Both the position numbers and the translations under genes were made by a program. The notes under the pieces are model-generated. The model was not told the DNA's origin. It made no database searches and worked only from the letters and a program-made list of their open reading frames with translations. A stretch of 64,000 nt of DNA, taken from NCBI RefSeq assembly GCF_013407835.1, contig NZ_JACCBI010000001.1:2170001-2234000 (forward strand), written 5' to 3'. Shown here piece after piece: positions 1 to 10,800 of the stretch. Every line of letters starts with the position of its first letter. The first letter of the stretch is position 1. Source of the stretch: Agromyces atrinae. GTDB taxonomy: Bacteria > Actinomycetota > Actinomycetes > Actinomycetales > Microbacteriaceae.

Positions 1-747
1 GATGTCGGACGCCAGTACCAGGCAGCCACCGGCAAGGCCTGGATGGACCACTCCGGGTTCGTCTGGAACGCTATGGTCAACCAGCTCCCCGAGGGGTACT
101 ACACCTCGGACGGCGAGCTGAACGTCGAGGGCAACACCGAACTGCAGGGTCGCTTCGAGCTGCTCGGCTCGGCCGTGGGCGACGGCCTCTCGGCTGCTCA
201 GACGGCCTGGGACTGGAACGGTGGAAAGTCGTTCCTCGACGGCACCTTCGCGACGCTCGTCTGCCCGGGCTGGATGCTCGGTGTGGCCAAGGGCCAGATC
301 GAAGCCGGCGGCGGCGACGCTGACAACGGTTGGGACTTCGCAGATGTCTTCCCCGGCGGACCGACCAACTGGGGTGGAGCGTTCCTCTCGATCCCCGAGA
401 CGTCGCAGCACAAGGAAGCAGCGGCGAAGCTCGCCGACTGGCTGACGCAGCCCGAGCAGCAGGTCAAGCAGTCCGCTGCGGCCGGTAACTTCCCGAGCAC
501 CCTCAACGCGCAGGAGACCCTCGCCGCCGAGGCCACGCCGAACGAGTTCTTCAACGACGCTCCGACCGGCGCCATCCTCGCCGAGCGTGCCGTCGGCATC
601 AAGGCTCAGTACAAGGGCGCCGACGACTCGGTCATCCAGGAGAACGTCTTCGGACCGCCCCTCCAGAAGCTCGACCGCGGCGAAGCCACCACGCAGCAGG
701 CCTGGGACGAAGCGATCTCGCTTCTGAACTCGCTCGTCAAGCAGTAG
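1..747 (+). CDS. Sugar ABC transporter substrate-binding protein, C-terminal part (5' end outside window)
   Basis: The reading frame is open from base 1, so the start and signal peptide lie upstream. The visible 248 residues look like the C-terminal lobe of a CUT1 (family 1) solute-binding protein. They have Trp-rich sugar-contact segments (WNAMVNQLPEGYY, WDWNGG) and the usual ending where bound ligand and helices alternate. It should be an exported lipoprotein that delivers an oligosaccharide to the two permeases just downstream. The adjacent GH1 beta-glucosidase and LacI gene suggest cellobiose or another beta-glucoside as ligand, by analogy with CebEFG systems. The 89-bp gap before the permeases holds a strong hairpin. 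Confidence 0.9.
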   Translation, partial: DVGRQYQAATGKAWMDHSGFVWNAMVNQLPEGYYTSDGELNVEGNTELQGRFELLGSAVGDGLSAAQTAWDWNGGKSFLDGTFATLVCPGWMLGVAKGQIEAGGGDADNGWDFADVFPGGPTNWGGAFLSIPETSQHKEAAAKLADWLTQPEQQVKQSAAAGNFPSTLNAQETLAAEATPNEFFNDAPTGAILAERAVGIKAQYKGADDSVIQENVFGPPLQKLDRGEATTQQAWDEAISLLNSLVKQ

Positions 748-763
748 TCACCCTGCATCACCC

Positions 764-804
764 GTCGGCCGGCCGAGGAGCCCCGCGCTCCTCGGCCGGT
801 CGAC
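764..804 (+). terminator. Hairpin between binding protein and permease genes
   Basis: A perfect 13-bp stem (769-781 with 787-799, loop CCCGC) is extended by four more pairs after one mismatch. There is no T-tract. Its position between a binding-protein gene and its permeases fits partial termination or 3'-end protection, which would keep binding-protein mRNA in excess. That role is inferred. Confidence 0.6.
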
Positions 805-836
805 ACCCCTGAACACACCCCCACGTAGGGAACGCC

Positions 837-1883
837 ATGACCTCCACACTCCAGCCGTCGCCGAAGCGCGACGCGCCGACCGACGGCTCCGCGCAGAAGC
901 CGCGCCCCGCGGCATCCTCTCGCCTGAACTTCCGGCAGCGGCTCTCGCGCTTCGATGTGAAGGCATCGCCGTACTTCTACATCTCCCCCTTCTTCCTGCT
1001 CTTCGGCCTCATCGGCCTCTTCCCCCTCGTGTACACGCTCGTCGTGTCGATGCACGACTGGGACCTCCTCAAGGGCCAGGGCGACTTCGTCGGCATCGAG
1101 AACTTCACGAAGATCCTCGGCGACAGCATGTTCTGGAACTCGATCGGCAACACGATCTCGATCTTCCTGCTGTCGGCCATCCCCCAGCTCATCGTCGCGA
1201 TCGTGATCGCGTACCTGCTCGACCAGGGCCTGCGGGCCAAGACCTTCTGGCGCATGAGCGTTCTGCTGCCGTTCGTCGTGACCCCCGTCGCCGTCGCCCT
1301 CATCTTCTCGAGCATCTTCAACGAGGCCGATGGTCTCGCGAACAACCTGCTCAACCTCATCGGCATCCCCGACCAGGCGTGGAAGCACGACACGTTCCTC
1401 AGCCACGTCGCCATCGCGACGATGGTGAACTTCCGCTGGACGGGATACAACGCCCTCATCCTGCTCGCCGCCATGCAGTCGGTGCCGCGCGACCTCTACG
1501 AGTCGGCCGCCATCGACGGCGCCAACGCCGTGCGCCGCTTCTTCTCGATCACGATCCCGTCGATCCGCCCGACCCTCATCTTCGTCATCATCACGTCGAC
1601 GATCGGCGGCCTGCAGATCTTCGCCGAGCCGCGTCTCTTCGACGTGTCGACCGCGGGCGGCATCGGCGGCAGCGACCGCCAGTTCCAGACGACGGTGCTC
1701 TTCATGTGGGAGCTCGCCTTCTTCCGCCGCGACTTCGGTGAGGCGGCCGCCGTCGCGTGGCTCCTCTTCCTCCTCATCGTGGTCTTCGGCCTCGTCAACT
1801 TCCTCATCTCCCGGCGCATCGCGACGGGTGAGGGCAGACCCAGCAACCGTGCCCGGCGCCGTGCCCGAGGAGAGAACCGATGA
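837..1883 (+). CDS. CUT1 sugar ABC transporter permease (MalF/CebF-like)
   Basis: This 348-residue integral membrane protein has about six hydrophobic segments, beginning with YFYISPFFLLFGLIGLFPLV near residue 50. It carries the cytoplasmic EAA loop (ESAAIDGAN) that docks on the ATPase. It should form the import pore with the next gene. No ATPase gene is present here, which is usual for actinobacterial CUT1 systems that share one MsiK-type ATPase. The N-terminal 45 residues are a polar, charged extension. The ATG is preceded by a weak purine stretch, and the stop overlaps the next start as ATGA. Confidence 0.93.
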   Translation: MTSTLQPSPKRDAPTDGSAQKPRPAASSRLNFRQRLSRFDVKASPYFYISPFFLLFGLIGLFPLVYTLVVSMHDWDLLKGQGDFVGIENFTKILGDSMFWNSIGNTISIFLLSAIPQLIVAIVIAYLLDQGLRAKTFWRMSVLLPFVVTPVAVALIFSSIFNEADGLANNLLNLIGIPDQAWKHDTFLSHVAIATMVNFRWTGYNALILLAAMQSVPRDLYESAAIDGANAVRRFFSITIPSIRPTLIFVIITSTIGGLQIFAEPRLFDVSTAGGIGGSDRQFQTTVLFMWELAFFRRDFGEAAAVAWLLFLLIVVFGLVNFLISRRIATGEGRPSNRARRRARGENR

Positions 1884-2796
1884 GCACCCTGACCCCCGAA
1901 CCGATTCCCGCCGAGCGCATCGACGTGCTCCCCGAGGAGCGGAAGTCCCCGCGCCGCCGCGGCGCCATGGGCGTCGCCGGCATCGGCAGCCGCCCAGGCT
2001 TCCTCACCTACGGCCTCCTCACCGCCTTCGTCATCGGCAGCGCCTACCCGCTGTGGTGGTCGGTCGTCGTCGGCAGCGGCACGAACGCGACACGCGGCGA
2101 GACGCTGCCCCTCCTCCCGGGCGGCAACTTCTTCGCGAACGCCGCGAAGGTGCTCGACGCCATCCCGTTCTGGCTCGCCCTCGCGAACTCGCTCATCGTC
2201 TCGAGCGTCATCACGGTCTCGGTCGTGACGTTCGCGACCCTCGCCGGCTACGCCTTCGCGAAGCTGCGCTTCAAGGGTCGCGACGGCCTCATGGTCTTCG
2301 TCATCGCGACGATGGCGATCCCCACGCAGCTCGGCATCATCCCGCTCTTCATGGTCATGCGCGAACTCGGCTGGACGGGCACCCTCGGCGCCGTCATCGT
2401 GCCGACCCTCGTCACGGCCTTCGGTGTCTTCTTCATGCGCCAGTACCTCGTCGACGTCATCCCCGACGAGCTCATCGAGGCGGCGCGCATGGACGGCGCG
2501 AACCAGTTCCGCACCTTCCTCACGGTGGGCTTGCCCGCGGCCCGCCCCGCGATGGCGATCCTCGGCCTCTTCACGTTCATGATGGCGTGGACCGACTACC
2601 TGTGGCCGCTCATCGTGCTCGGCCCGACCAACCCGACCCTGCAGACGGCGCTCAGCCAGCTGCAGTCGGGGTACTACATCGACTACCCGGTGGTCCTCAC
2701 CGGTGCGGTCTTGGCGACACTTCCCCTGCTCGTGCTGTTCGTCATCGCCGGCAAGCAGCTCATCTCGGGAATCATGGCAGGAGCAGTGAAAGGCTG

Positions 2797-2797
<1 letters not shown>
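1880..2797 (+). CDS. CUT1 sugar ABC transporter permease (MalG/CebG-like)
   Basis: This 305-residue protein has six predicted membrane spans and the EAA loop (EAARMDGAN) followed by the conserved LP. It ends with the MalG-type tail GIMAGAVKG. It pairs with the preceding permease and overlaps it by four bases, indicating translational coupling. Its stop in turn overlaps the ATG of the beta-glucosidase, so binding protein, permeases and glycosidase form one transcription unit. The charged N-terminal 35 residues are typical of actinobacterial members. Confidence 0.93.
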
Positions 2798-4263
<1,466 letters not shown>

Positions 4264-4311
4264 GGGCGGCGCAGGGCTAATGTAAGTAGGCAGACGAGAG
4301 GGGATGACGCA

Positions 4312-5325
4312 GTGCGGAAGTCCCCGACGGGTGTGCCCACTCTCGAGATGGTCGCGGCTCGCGCCGGGGTGTCGCGCGCGACCGTCTCGCGCGTCGTCAA
4401 CGGATCGCCGAAGGTCACCCCCGATGTCGCGCACGCCGTGCAAGAGGCCATCGAGGCGATGGGGTACGTGCCGAACCGCGCGGCCCGATCGCTCGCGAGC
4501 CGCCGCACCCAGTCGGTCGCCCTCGTCGTTCCCGAGTCAGCCGCGCGCGTCTTCGCCGACCCGTTCTTCGCGTCGGTCGTGCAGGGCGTCGCCCTCTCGC
4601 TCGGCGAGACCGACTACACCCTGACGATGCTCATCGAGTCGGAGCTGCAGCCCGGCAAGACGCGGCGCTACCTGCTCGGCGGCAACGTCGACGGCGCGCT
4701 CGTCGTCTCGCACCACACCGGCGACCACTCGTACGCGTCGCTCACCGACTCGCTGCCCGTCGTCTTCGGTGGCCGGCCGATCGAGGGCAACGCCCCCGAG
4801 AACCACTTCGTCGACGTCGACAACGTGCACGCCGCCGAGATCGCCGTCGAGCACCTCATCGAGCGCGGCCGGCGCCGCATCGCGACGATCGCGGGCCCGC
4901 AGGACATGCCGCCCGGCGTCGACCGGCTCGCGGGGTGGCGCCGAGCGCTCGAACGCCACGGGCTCGACGACTCGCTCATCGAGGTCGGCGACTTCACGCC
5001 CGCGTCGGGCGCCTCGGCGATGCGACGCCTGCTCGAACGCGGCGAGGGCGTCGACGGCGTCTTCGTCGCGAACGACCAGATGGCGATCGGCGCGTACTCG
5101 TCGATCCGCGCCGCGGGGCTCTCGATTCCCGGTGACGTCGCCGTCGTGGGCTTCGACGACGACAACTATGCGGCCTCGGCGACGCCGCCGCTCACGACGG
5201 TGCACCAGCCGTCGATCGAGATGGGTGCGACCATGGCGCGCGTGCTCGTCGACCTCATCGAGGGGCGCCCGGTCGAATCGGTGACGTTCCTGCCGACGAA
5301 CCTCGTCGTGCGCGCCTCCGCCTGA
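4312..5325 (+). CDS. LacI-family transcriptional regulator of the beta-glucoside operon
   Basis: The 337-residue protein has an N-terminal helix-turn-helix (TLEMVAARAGVSRATVSRVV) with the hinge helix near residue 50, then a periplasmic-binding-protein-like sugar domain ending in the TTVHQPSIEMG element. The start is GTG at 4312. The nearby ATG at 4304 is out of frame. It follows the GH1 gene after 48 bases and very likely represses the upstream operon, as CebR-type regulators do. The operator would lie upstream of the binding protein, outside the window. Confidence 0.93.
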   Translation: MRKSPTGVPTLEMVAARAGVSRATVSRVVNGSPKVTPDVAHAVQEAIEAMGYVPNRAARSLASRRTQSVALVVPESAARVFADPFFASVVQGVALSLGETDYTLTMLIESELQPGKTRRYLLGGNVDGALVVSHHTGDHSYASLTDSLPVVFGGRPIEGNAPENHFVDVDNVHAAEIAVEHLIERGRRRIATIAGPQDMPPGVDRLAGWRRALERHGLDDSLIEVGDFTPASGASAMRRLLERGEGVDGVFVANDQMAIGAYSSIRAAGLSIPGDVAVVGFDDDNYAASATPPLTTVHQPSIEMGATMARVLVDLIEGRPVESVTFLPTNLVVRASA

Positions 5326-5391
5326 GCGCGCTGCGCCCGCCCGCGTCATCCGCCCGCCTCGCTCCGCCTCTCGCGCGCGCCCACTCTTCCC

Positions 5392-5518
5392 GTCTCGGCG
5401 TCACGACACGCTGGAATTCGCGCGCATAGCCAGCGTGTCGTGACGCCGAGACCCAGGGTTTCGGCGTCACGTTTGTGCTGTTCGAGCGGGGTGAAGAGCG
5501 CAAACGTGACGCCGAGAC
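5392..5518. repeat. A+B hairpin module pair, locus 1
   Basis: Module A (5392-5452) is a perfect 23-bp inverted repeat starting GTCTCGGCGTCACGACACGC with a 15-base loop. Module B (about 5459-5518) has the same CGGCGTCACG end but a different interior (TTTGTGCTGTTC). The same pair recurs in five other gaps of this window. It lies 66 bases after the LacI gene. Confidence 0.9.
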
Positions 5519-5624
5519 GCCGGGGCGCGCGCGAGTAGGGGGCGAGACACGCCCGGGGCGGGGGCGGGAGGCCCCCGAGGGCGGGTCAGGGTGCGTGGTG
5601 AACGGGCGGCGAAGGGATGACGCG

Positions 5625-5646
5625 CGCGGGCGAACTCTCGGCGAAC
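5625..5646 (-). promoter_or_regulatory. PHO-box-like direct repeat (minus orientation) before phosphatase genes
   Basis: Read on the minus strand, GTTCGCC occurs twice with an exact 11-base period (GTTCGCCGAGA then GTTCGCCCGCG). This is the architecture of actinobacterial PhoP boxes. It lies about 170 bases before a secreted phosphatase gene, but in inverted orientation, so it may be chance. The rest of 5519-5817 shows only a short inverted repeat (GGCCGAT at 5649 and ATCGGCC at 5664) and a GAGGAG ribosome-binding site. Confidence 0.35.
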
Positions 5647-5817
5647 TCGGCCGATCCGCGCACATCGGCCTGATTCACTGACAGAGGTCGCCCGCGGGCC
5701 GAGCGCTTCGATGCGCCGCCTGCTGCGCCGCGACCACCCACCGAATCCGTGCAGCATCCCTCGTCGACCCCGGCGATGTCTCGTGCTGCCCGGAAACACA
5801 CGAGGAGTACGTGATCG

Positions 5818-7773
5818 ATGAGCTGGTTCAGACGACGTCCTGAGGCCGACGGGGGCGCGACGCGCTCTCGCCTGGGCCGATCGACCGCGGGACTCGTGGG
5901 GGCGGGCGGCGTGCTCGTCGTCGCGGGCACCCTCGCCCTCGGCGGGTCGATCGCCGCGGTCGCCAACGGCGGCGGCCTCGCACCCCCGCCCGTGAGCCCC
6001 GCGCTCGTGCACGTGCCGACCGCGATGCCCGACCGCGTCACGCTCACGCCGTCGGGCGACCCGGCGACGACGCAGGCGATCAGCTGGCGGACGTCGGCCG
6101 CGGTGACGGCTCCGCAGGTGCAGCTCGCCTCGGTCGGCCCCACGACGCCGACGGATGTCGTGACGATCGCCGCGGCGACGACCGACGAGTTCACGACCGA
6201 TCTGGGCTACCCGATCAAGTACCACTCCACGACGCTCTCGGGTCTGACACCCGACTCGCGTTACCTCTACCGCGTCGGCGACGGCGAGACGTGGGGCGCG
6301 TGGAGCGAGTTCGCGACGGCGACCGAGGGTGCGAGCGACTTCTCGTTCATCATCCAGGGCGACGCCCAGAACGACGTCAAGTCGTACGCCTCGCGTGCGT
6401 TCCGTGCGGCGACCGAGGCCCGGCCCTTCGCCGACCTCGTCGTGCACCTCGGCGACCTCATCGACACCGACAACTCCGACGCCGAATGGGGCGAGTGGAA
6501 CTACGCCGGCGGATACTCGCAGACGAGCATCAACCAGCTCGCGACGATCGGCAACCACGAGTACTACCCGGGCCCCGGTCTCTCGAAGTACTGGCCGGCC
6601 CAGTTCGACTTCCCGAACAACGGACCCGTGAGCGACGCCGCCGTCGCCGAGCTCACCGAGTCGACCTACTACGTCGATTACCAGGGCGTGCGCTTCATCT
6701 CGCTCAACACGATGCGAGCGAGCGGCGCCCTCATGGACGAGCAGACCGCGTGGCTCGAAGAGACGCTCGCGTCGAACCCGCACCAGTGGACCGTCGTGAC
6801 GTTCCACCACCCCGTCTTCGCCGTGACGTCGGGCCGCGACAACGCACACGTGCGTAACGCGTGGCTTCCCCTCCTCGAGCAGTACAACGTCGACCTCGTA
6901 CTGAACGGCCATGACCACGCCTACGGGCGCGGCAACCTGTTCGCCAACGAGCAGAACCTCCCCGAGGGAGCGGATGCCGCGACGAGCCAGACGGGCCCCG
7001 TCTACCTCGTCTCGGTGAGCGGTCCGAAGATGTACGTCGTCGACCCGCCCGAGTCGAACAACTGGGTGAAGAACGGCGCGAACCTGCGCTCGGTGATCGG
7101 TGATACGCAGCTCTACCAGCTCGTCGACGTCGTCGGCAACGAGATGCACGTCGAGTCGTGGACGGTCGCGGGCGACCTGCAGGACGCCTTCACGATCACG
7201 AAGACGCCCGCCGAGACGCGTGCCGCATCGACGAAGCTCGTGACCGACACCGACGAGCCGCGCTCGTCGGGACCGGGTTCCGCACGCTCGGGCGTCGCCG
7301 CTCCGACGCTGCCCGACCCGACCGTGCCGGGTGCCGAGCCGGTCGAGCCGACCACTCCGCCGACCACGCCGCCCACGACGCCGCCGACCACCCCGCCGAC
7401 GACGCCCCCGACGACGCCTCCCACCACCCCGCCGACGACCGAGCCGACCCCCGGCCCGACCACGCCGCCGACGACAGAGCCCACGCCCGAGCCCACCGAC
7501 CCCGCGACGCCGCCCACCGGGCAGCCCACGGAGCCGACCGGCGCACCCACCGAGCCGACGACCGCGCCGACCGACCCGACGACCCCGCCGGTCGCCGGTG
7601 GCCTCAGCCCGACGAACGGCGGCGCACTGAGCTCCACTGGTGCCGACGTGATGCCGTGGATCACGGGCGGTTCGCTCGTGCTCGCCGCGGGAGCCGGACT
7701 CCTCCTCGTCGCCCGTCGTCGCCACCGCGCCGAGCAAGGTGACGCACAGAATCGCGCGGAGGGATCCGCGTGA
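5818..7773 (+). CDS. Secreted, wall-anchored purple-acid-phosphatase-like metallophosphoesterase
   Basis: This 651-residue exported protein has a basic N-terminus and hydrophobic signal segment (residues 20-48), then a fibronectin-III-like purple-acid-phosphatase N domain with FTTDLGYPIKYHSTTL. The metallophosphoesterase domain has metal motifs GDAQND, GDLIDTDN, GNHEYY, FHHPVF and GHDHAYGRG. A Thr-Pro-rich stalk follows (about residues 505-590), then a sortase-type tail: LSSTG at 604-608, a membrane span and RRRHR. The signal is a non-canonical LPXTG. It probably releases phosphate from organic esters at the cell wall. A GAGGAG site precedes the ATG. It is the first of two related phosphoesterases in tandem. 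Confidence 0.92.
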   Translation: MSWFRRRPEADGGATRSRLGRSTAGLVGAGGVLVVAGTLALGGSIAAVANGGGLAPPPVSPALVHVPTAMPDRVTLTPSGDPATTQAISWRTSAAVTAPQVQLASVGPTTPTDVVTIAAATTDEFTTDLGYPIKYHSTTLSGLTPDSRYLYRVGDGETWGAWSEFATATEGASDFSFIIQGDAQNDVKSYASRAFRAATEARPFADLVVHLGDLIDTDNSDAEWGEWNYAGGYSQTSINQLATIGNHEYYPGPGLSKYWPAQFDFPNNGPVSDAAVAELTESTYYVDYQGVRFISLNTMRASGALMDEQTAWLEETLASNPHQWTVVTFHHPVFAVTSGRDNAHVRNAWLPLLEQYNVDLVLNGHDHAYGRGNLFANEQNLPEGADAATSQTGPVYLVSVSGPKMYVVDPPESNNWVKNGANLRSVIGDTQLYQLVDVVGNEMHVESWTVAGDLQDAFTITKTPAETRAASTKLVTDTDEPRSSGPGSARSGVAAPTLPDPTVPGAEPVEPTTPPTTPPTTPPTTPPTTPPTTPPTTPPTTEPTPGPTTPPTTEPTPEPTDPATPPTGQPTEPTGAPTEPTTAPTDPTTPPVAGGLSPTNGGALSSTGADVMPWITGGSLVLAAGAGLLLVARRRHRAEQGDAQNRAEGSA

Positions 7774-7823
7774 GCATCCACCGAACCGACCGTTCCTCCT
7801 CTCGAACGAAGGACTCCCCCACC

Positions 7824-10800
7824 ATGACCCGCACGTTCTTCGGCCGGCGCTCCGGTCGAACGCTCGCCCTGGGTGCCGTCGCGGCACTCTCGGCCGGCCT
7901 GCTGCTCCCCCTCGCCGGAGCCCCCGCAGCCTTCGCTGCCGGGACCTCGGCGGAAGAGCAGTGGACGCCGACGCGCATCCCCGAACGGATCGCGCTCACA
8001 CCGACATCCACCCCCGCGACGAGCCAGAAGATCACCTGGCAGACGTCGGCGTCGGTCACGAGCCCGCAGGCGCAGTTCCGCACCGTGACGGCGACGCCGT
8101 ACACGGCTGCGACGGTCGTCGCGGCCGAGAGCTCCGACACGGTCTCGACCGACCTCGGCTACGGCGCCCGCTTCCACACCGTGCTGCTCGACGGCCTCAC
8201 CGCCGACACGACCTACCAGTACCGCGTCGGCGACGGCACGAACTTCAGCGAGTGGCAGCACTTCACGACGGCGACCGCCGGGGCGAGCGACTTCTCGTTC
8301 ATCTACCTCGGTGACGTGCAGAACGGTATCCTCTCCGACAGCTCGCGCGTCATGCGCGCCGCGTTCAACGACCGCCCGAACGCCGACCTCGTCGTGCAGG
8401 GCGGCGACTTCATCGACGACGCCAACTCGCACGCGCAGTGGGGCGAGGCGTTCGCGGCGAGCGACTACGTGCTCGGCACGAAGAACATCCTCGCGACGCC
8501 CGGCAACCACGAGTACGAGTCAGGCCTGTCGGACTACTGGCGCACCCAGTTCGACTTCCCGGCGAACGGACCCGTCGCGGGCGACCCGTCGACGGTCGCC
8601 GGGCAGACGGCGACCGCCGAGATCGCCGCGGCCCTCGCGGGCACGGTGTACTCGACCGACTACCAGGGCGTGCGCTTCATCTCGCTCAACAGCAACCTGT
8701 CCGACCCGGCATCCCTCGGCGTCCAGACGGCGTGGCTCGAGAAGCAGCTCGCCGACAACCCGCAGAAGTGGACGGTCGTCTTCTTCCACCACCCCGTGTT
8801 CTCGCTCGACGAAGGCCGCAACAACCTCGGCATCCGTCTCGCGTGGCTGCCGGTGTTCGAGAAGTACGGCGTCGACCTCGTTCTCCAGGGTCACGACCAC
8901 GCCTACGGTCGAGGAAACACGGATGCCGCGGAGGCGGGTAACCCCGAATGGTGGAACCCCGAACTCAACTACGACGGCCCCGTCTACGTGGGCTCGAGCG
9001 TCGGCACGAAGTTCTACCAGCCGGGCCCGCGTCACTGGAACGAGAACGACGCGCACCTGCGCCGCCTCGTGACGAGCACGCAGATGTACCAGGTCATCGA
9101 CCTCTCGGGCGACACGCTGCGCTTCGAAGCCCGCAGTGCCGACGGCGTCTACGTCGACGGATTCACGATCACCAAGAACGACGCGGGCAAGGCCGTCACC
9201 GACGACCAGGCGCCGCAGGAGATCGACCCCGGCACCCCGTCCCCCTGCCTCGGCTGCGAGCCCGGCGGCCCGGAGGAGCCCGAGCCGCCCGTCGACCCGA
9301 TCGGCAGCGTCGCCTACGAGCACGTCAAGGAACTCGACTCGGTCAACCCGTCGAACGCCGCGCTGCCCGCCGGCGTGACGTTCTCGGAGTCGCGCGACCT
9401 GCTCTACCTCGGCGACCAGAACGGCCGGAAGATCTTCGAGATCGACCCCGACACCGACACCGTGCTCCGCGAGATGAGCCTGCCCGAGAACATCCGCGAC
9501 CTCGGTATCGACGACGAGCGCGAGCTGCTCTACGTCGGCCAGCAGAACCGCAACTGGGTGGTCGTCTCGATCGCCGACGAGTCGTTCGGTGAGATCGTGC
9601 GGGGGCCCTTCCCCTTCATCGAGTCGAACCGCTCGATCGACGTCGACCCCGAGCGCGGCTTCGTCTACGGCGCGGTCCCCTCGCGCGGTGTCGAGGTGCT
9701 GAACGCCGAGACCGGCGAATCGATCGGCGTCATCAACGGAACGGCCGACGCGTACTACGTCGCCGCCGACCCCGAGAACGGCCTCGTCGCGACGACGTAC
9801 TTCCACGACATCGCCGACAAGACCAACGTGCAGGCGTTCGACGTCGACAACGGCTTCGCGCAGACGTGGGCGATCACGACCCGCGCGAACCCGCGTCAGC
9901 TCGACTTCGACGGCGCCAACGGTCTCGTCTACGTCGGCTACACGGGCGTCCAGACGGCGGGCTTCTCGGTGCACGATTCGCGCACCGGTGAGGAGCTCGG
10001 CGACTTCGCCGACCCGAAGTACGGCCAGAACCTCTACGGCATCACGGTCGACGAGGAGAAGCAGCGCGTCTTCGGCGCGAACCGCAACTTCCGTCAGGAT
10101 GTGCCGGGCGACGGTCAGGCGGCCTCGGCCGTCACCGTGTCGCAGCGTGTGCTCGAGCCGGGTGCCGAGACGTTCGACTACACCCCGTCGGGCGACCTCG
10201 ACTCGGTCAACCCGGGCAACGCCGCGCTTCCCGCCGGCGTCGCGTTCGACAACACGAGCGGCCTGCTCTACCTCGGCGACCAGAACGGCCGGAAGATCTT
10301 CGAGATCGACCCCGACACCGACACGGTGCTGCGCGAGACGAGCCTGCCGGAGAACATCCGCGACATCGGCATCGACGAGGCCGGCGAGCTGCTCTACGTG
10401 GGCCAGCAGAACCGCAACTGGGTCGTCGTCTCGATCGCGGACGCCACGTTCGGCCAGATCGTGCGCGGACCGTTCCCCTTCATCGAGTCGAACCGCTCGA
10501 TCGACGTCGACCCGAAGCTCGGGTACGTCTACGGCGCGGTTCCCTCGCGAGGAGTCGAGGTGCTCGACGCCGTCACGGGCGAGTCGATCGGTGTCGTCAA
10601 CAACACGGCCGGCGCGTACTACGTCGCCGCCGATGAGGTCAACGGCCGAGTCGGAGTCGCGCACTTCAACGATGTTCCGGATGTCACGAACGTCGAGGTG
10701 TTCTCGGCAGCGAGCGGTTTCTCACGCCTGTGGGCCATCCCGACCCGAGCGAACCCGCGTCAGCTCGACTTCGACTCGACCCACGGTCTCGTCTACGTCG

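Noticed and set aside
1738..2796. Upstream extension of the GH1 reading frame
   Set aside because: The extension is an Arg-rich shadow of the permease gene. The GH1 family start lies at 2797, where ATG overlaps the permease stop.
4264..4311. LacI operator before the first LacI gene
   Set aside because: No palindrome with a central CG was found in these 48 bases. The operator is expected upstream of the binding protein, outside the window.
5467..7887. Long minus-strand open frame of 806 codons over the phosphatase gene
   Set aside because: The translation is low-complexity Arg/Gly repeats and the plus strand encodes a complete phosphoesterase with signal peptide and metal motifs.
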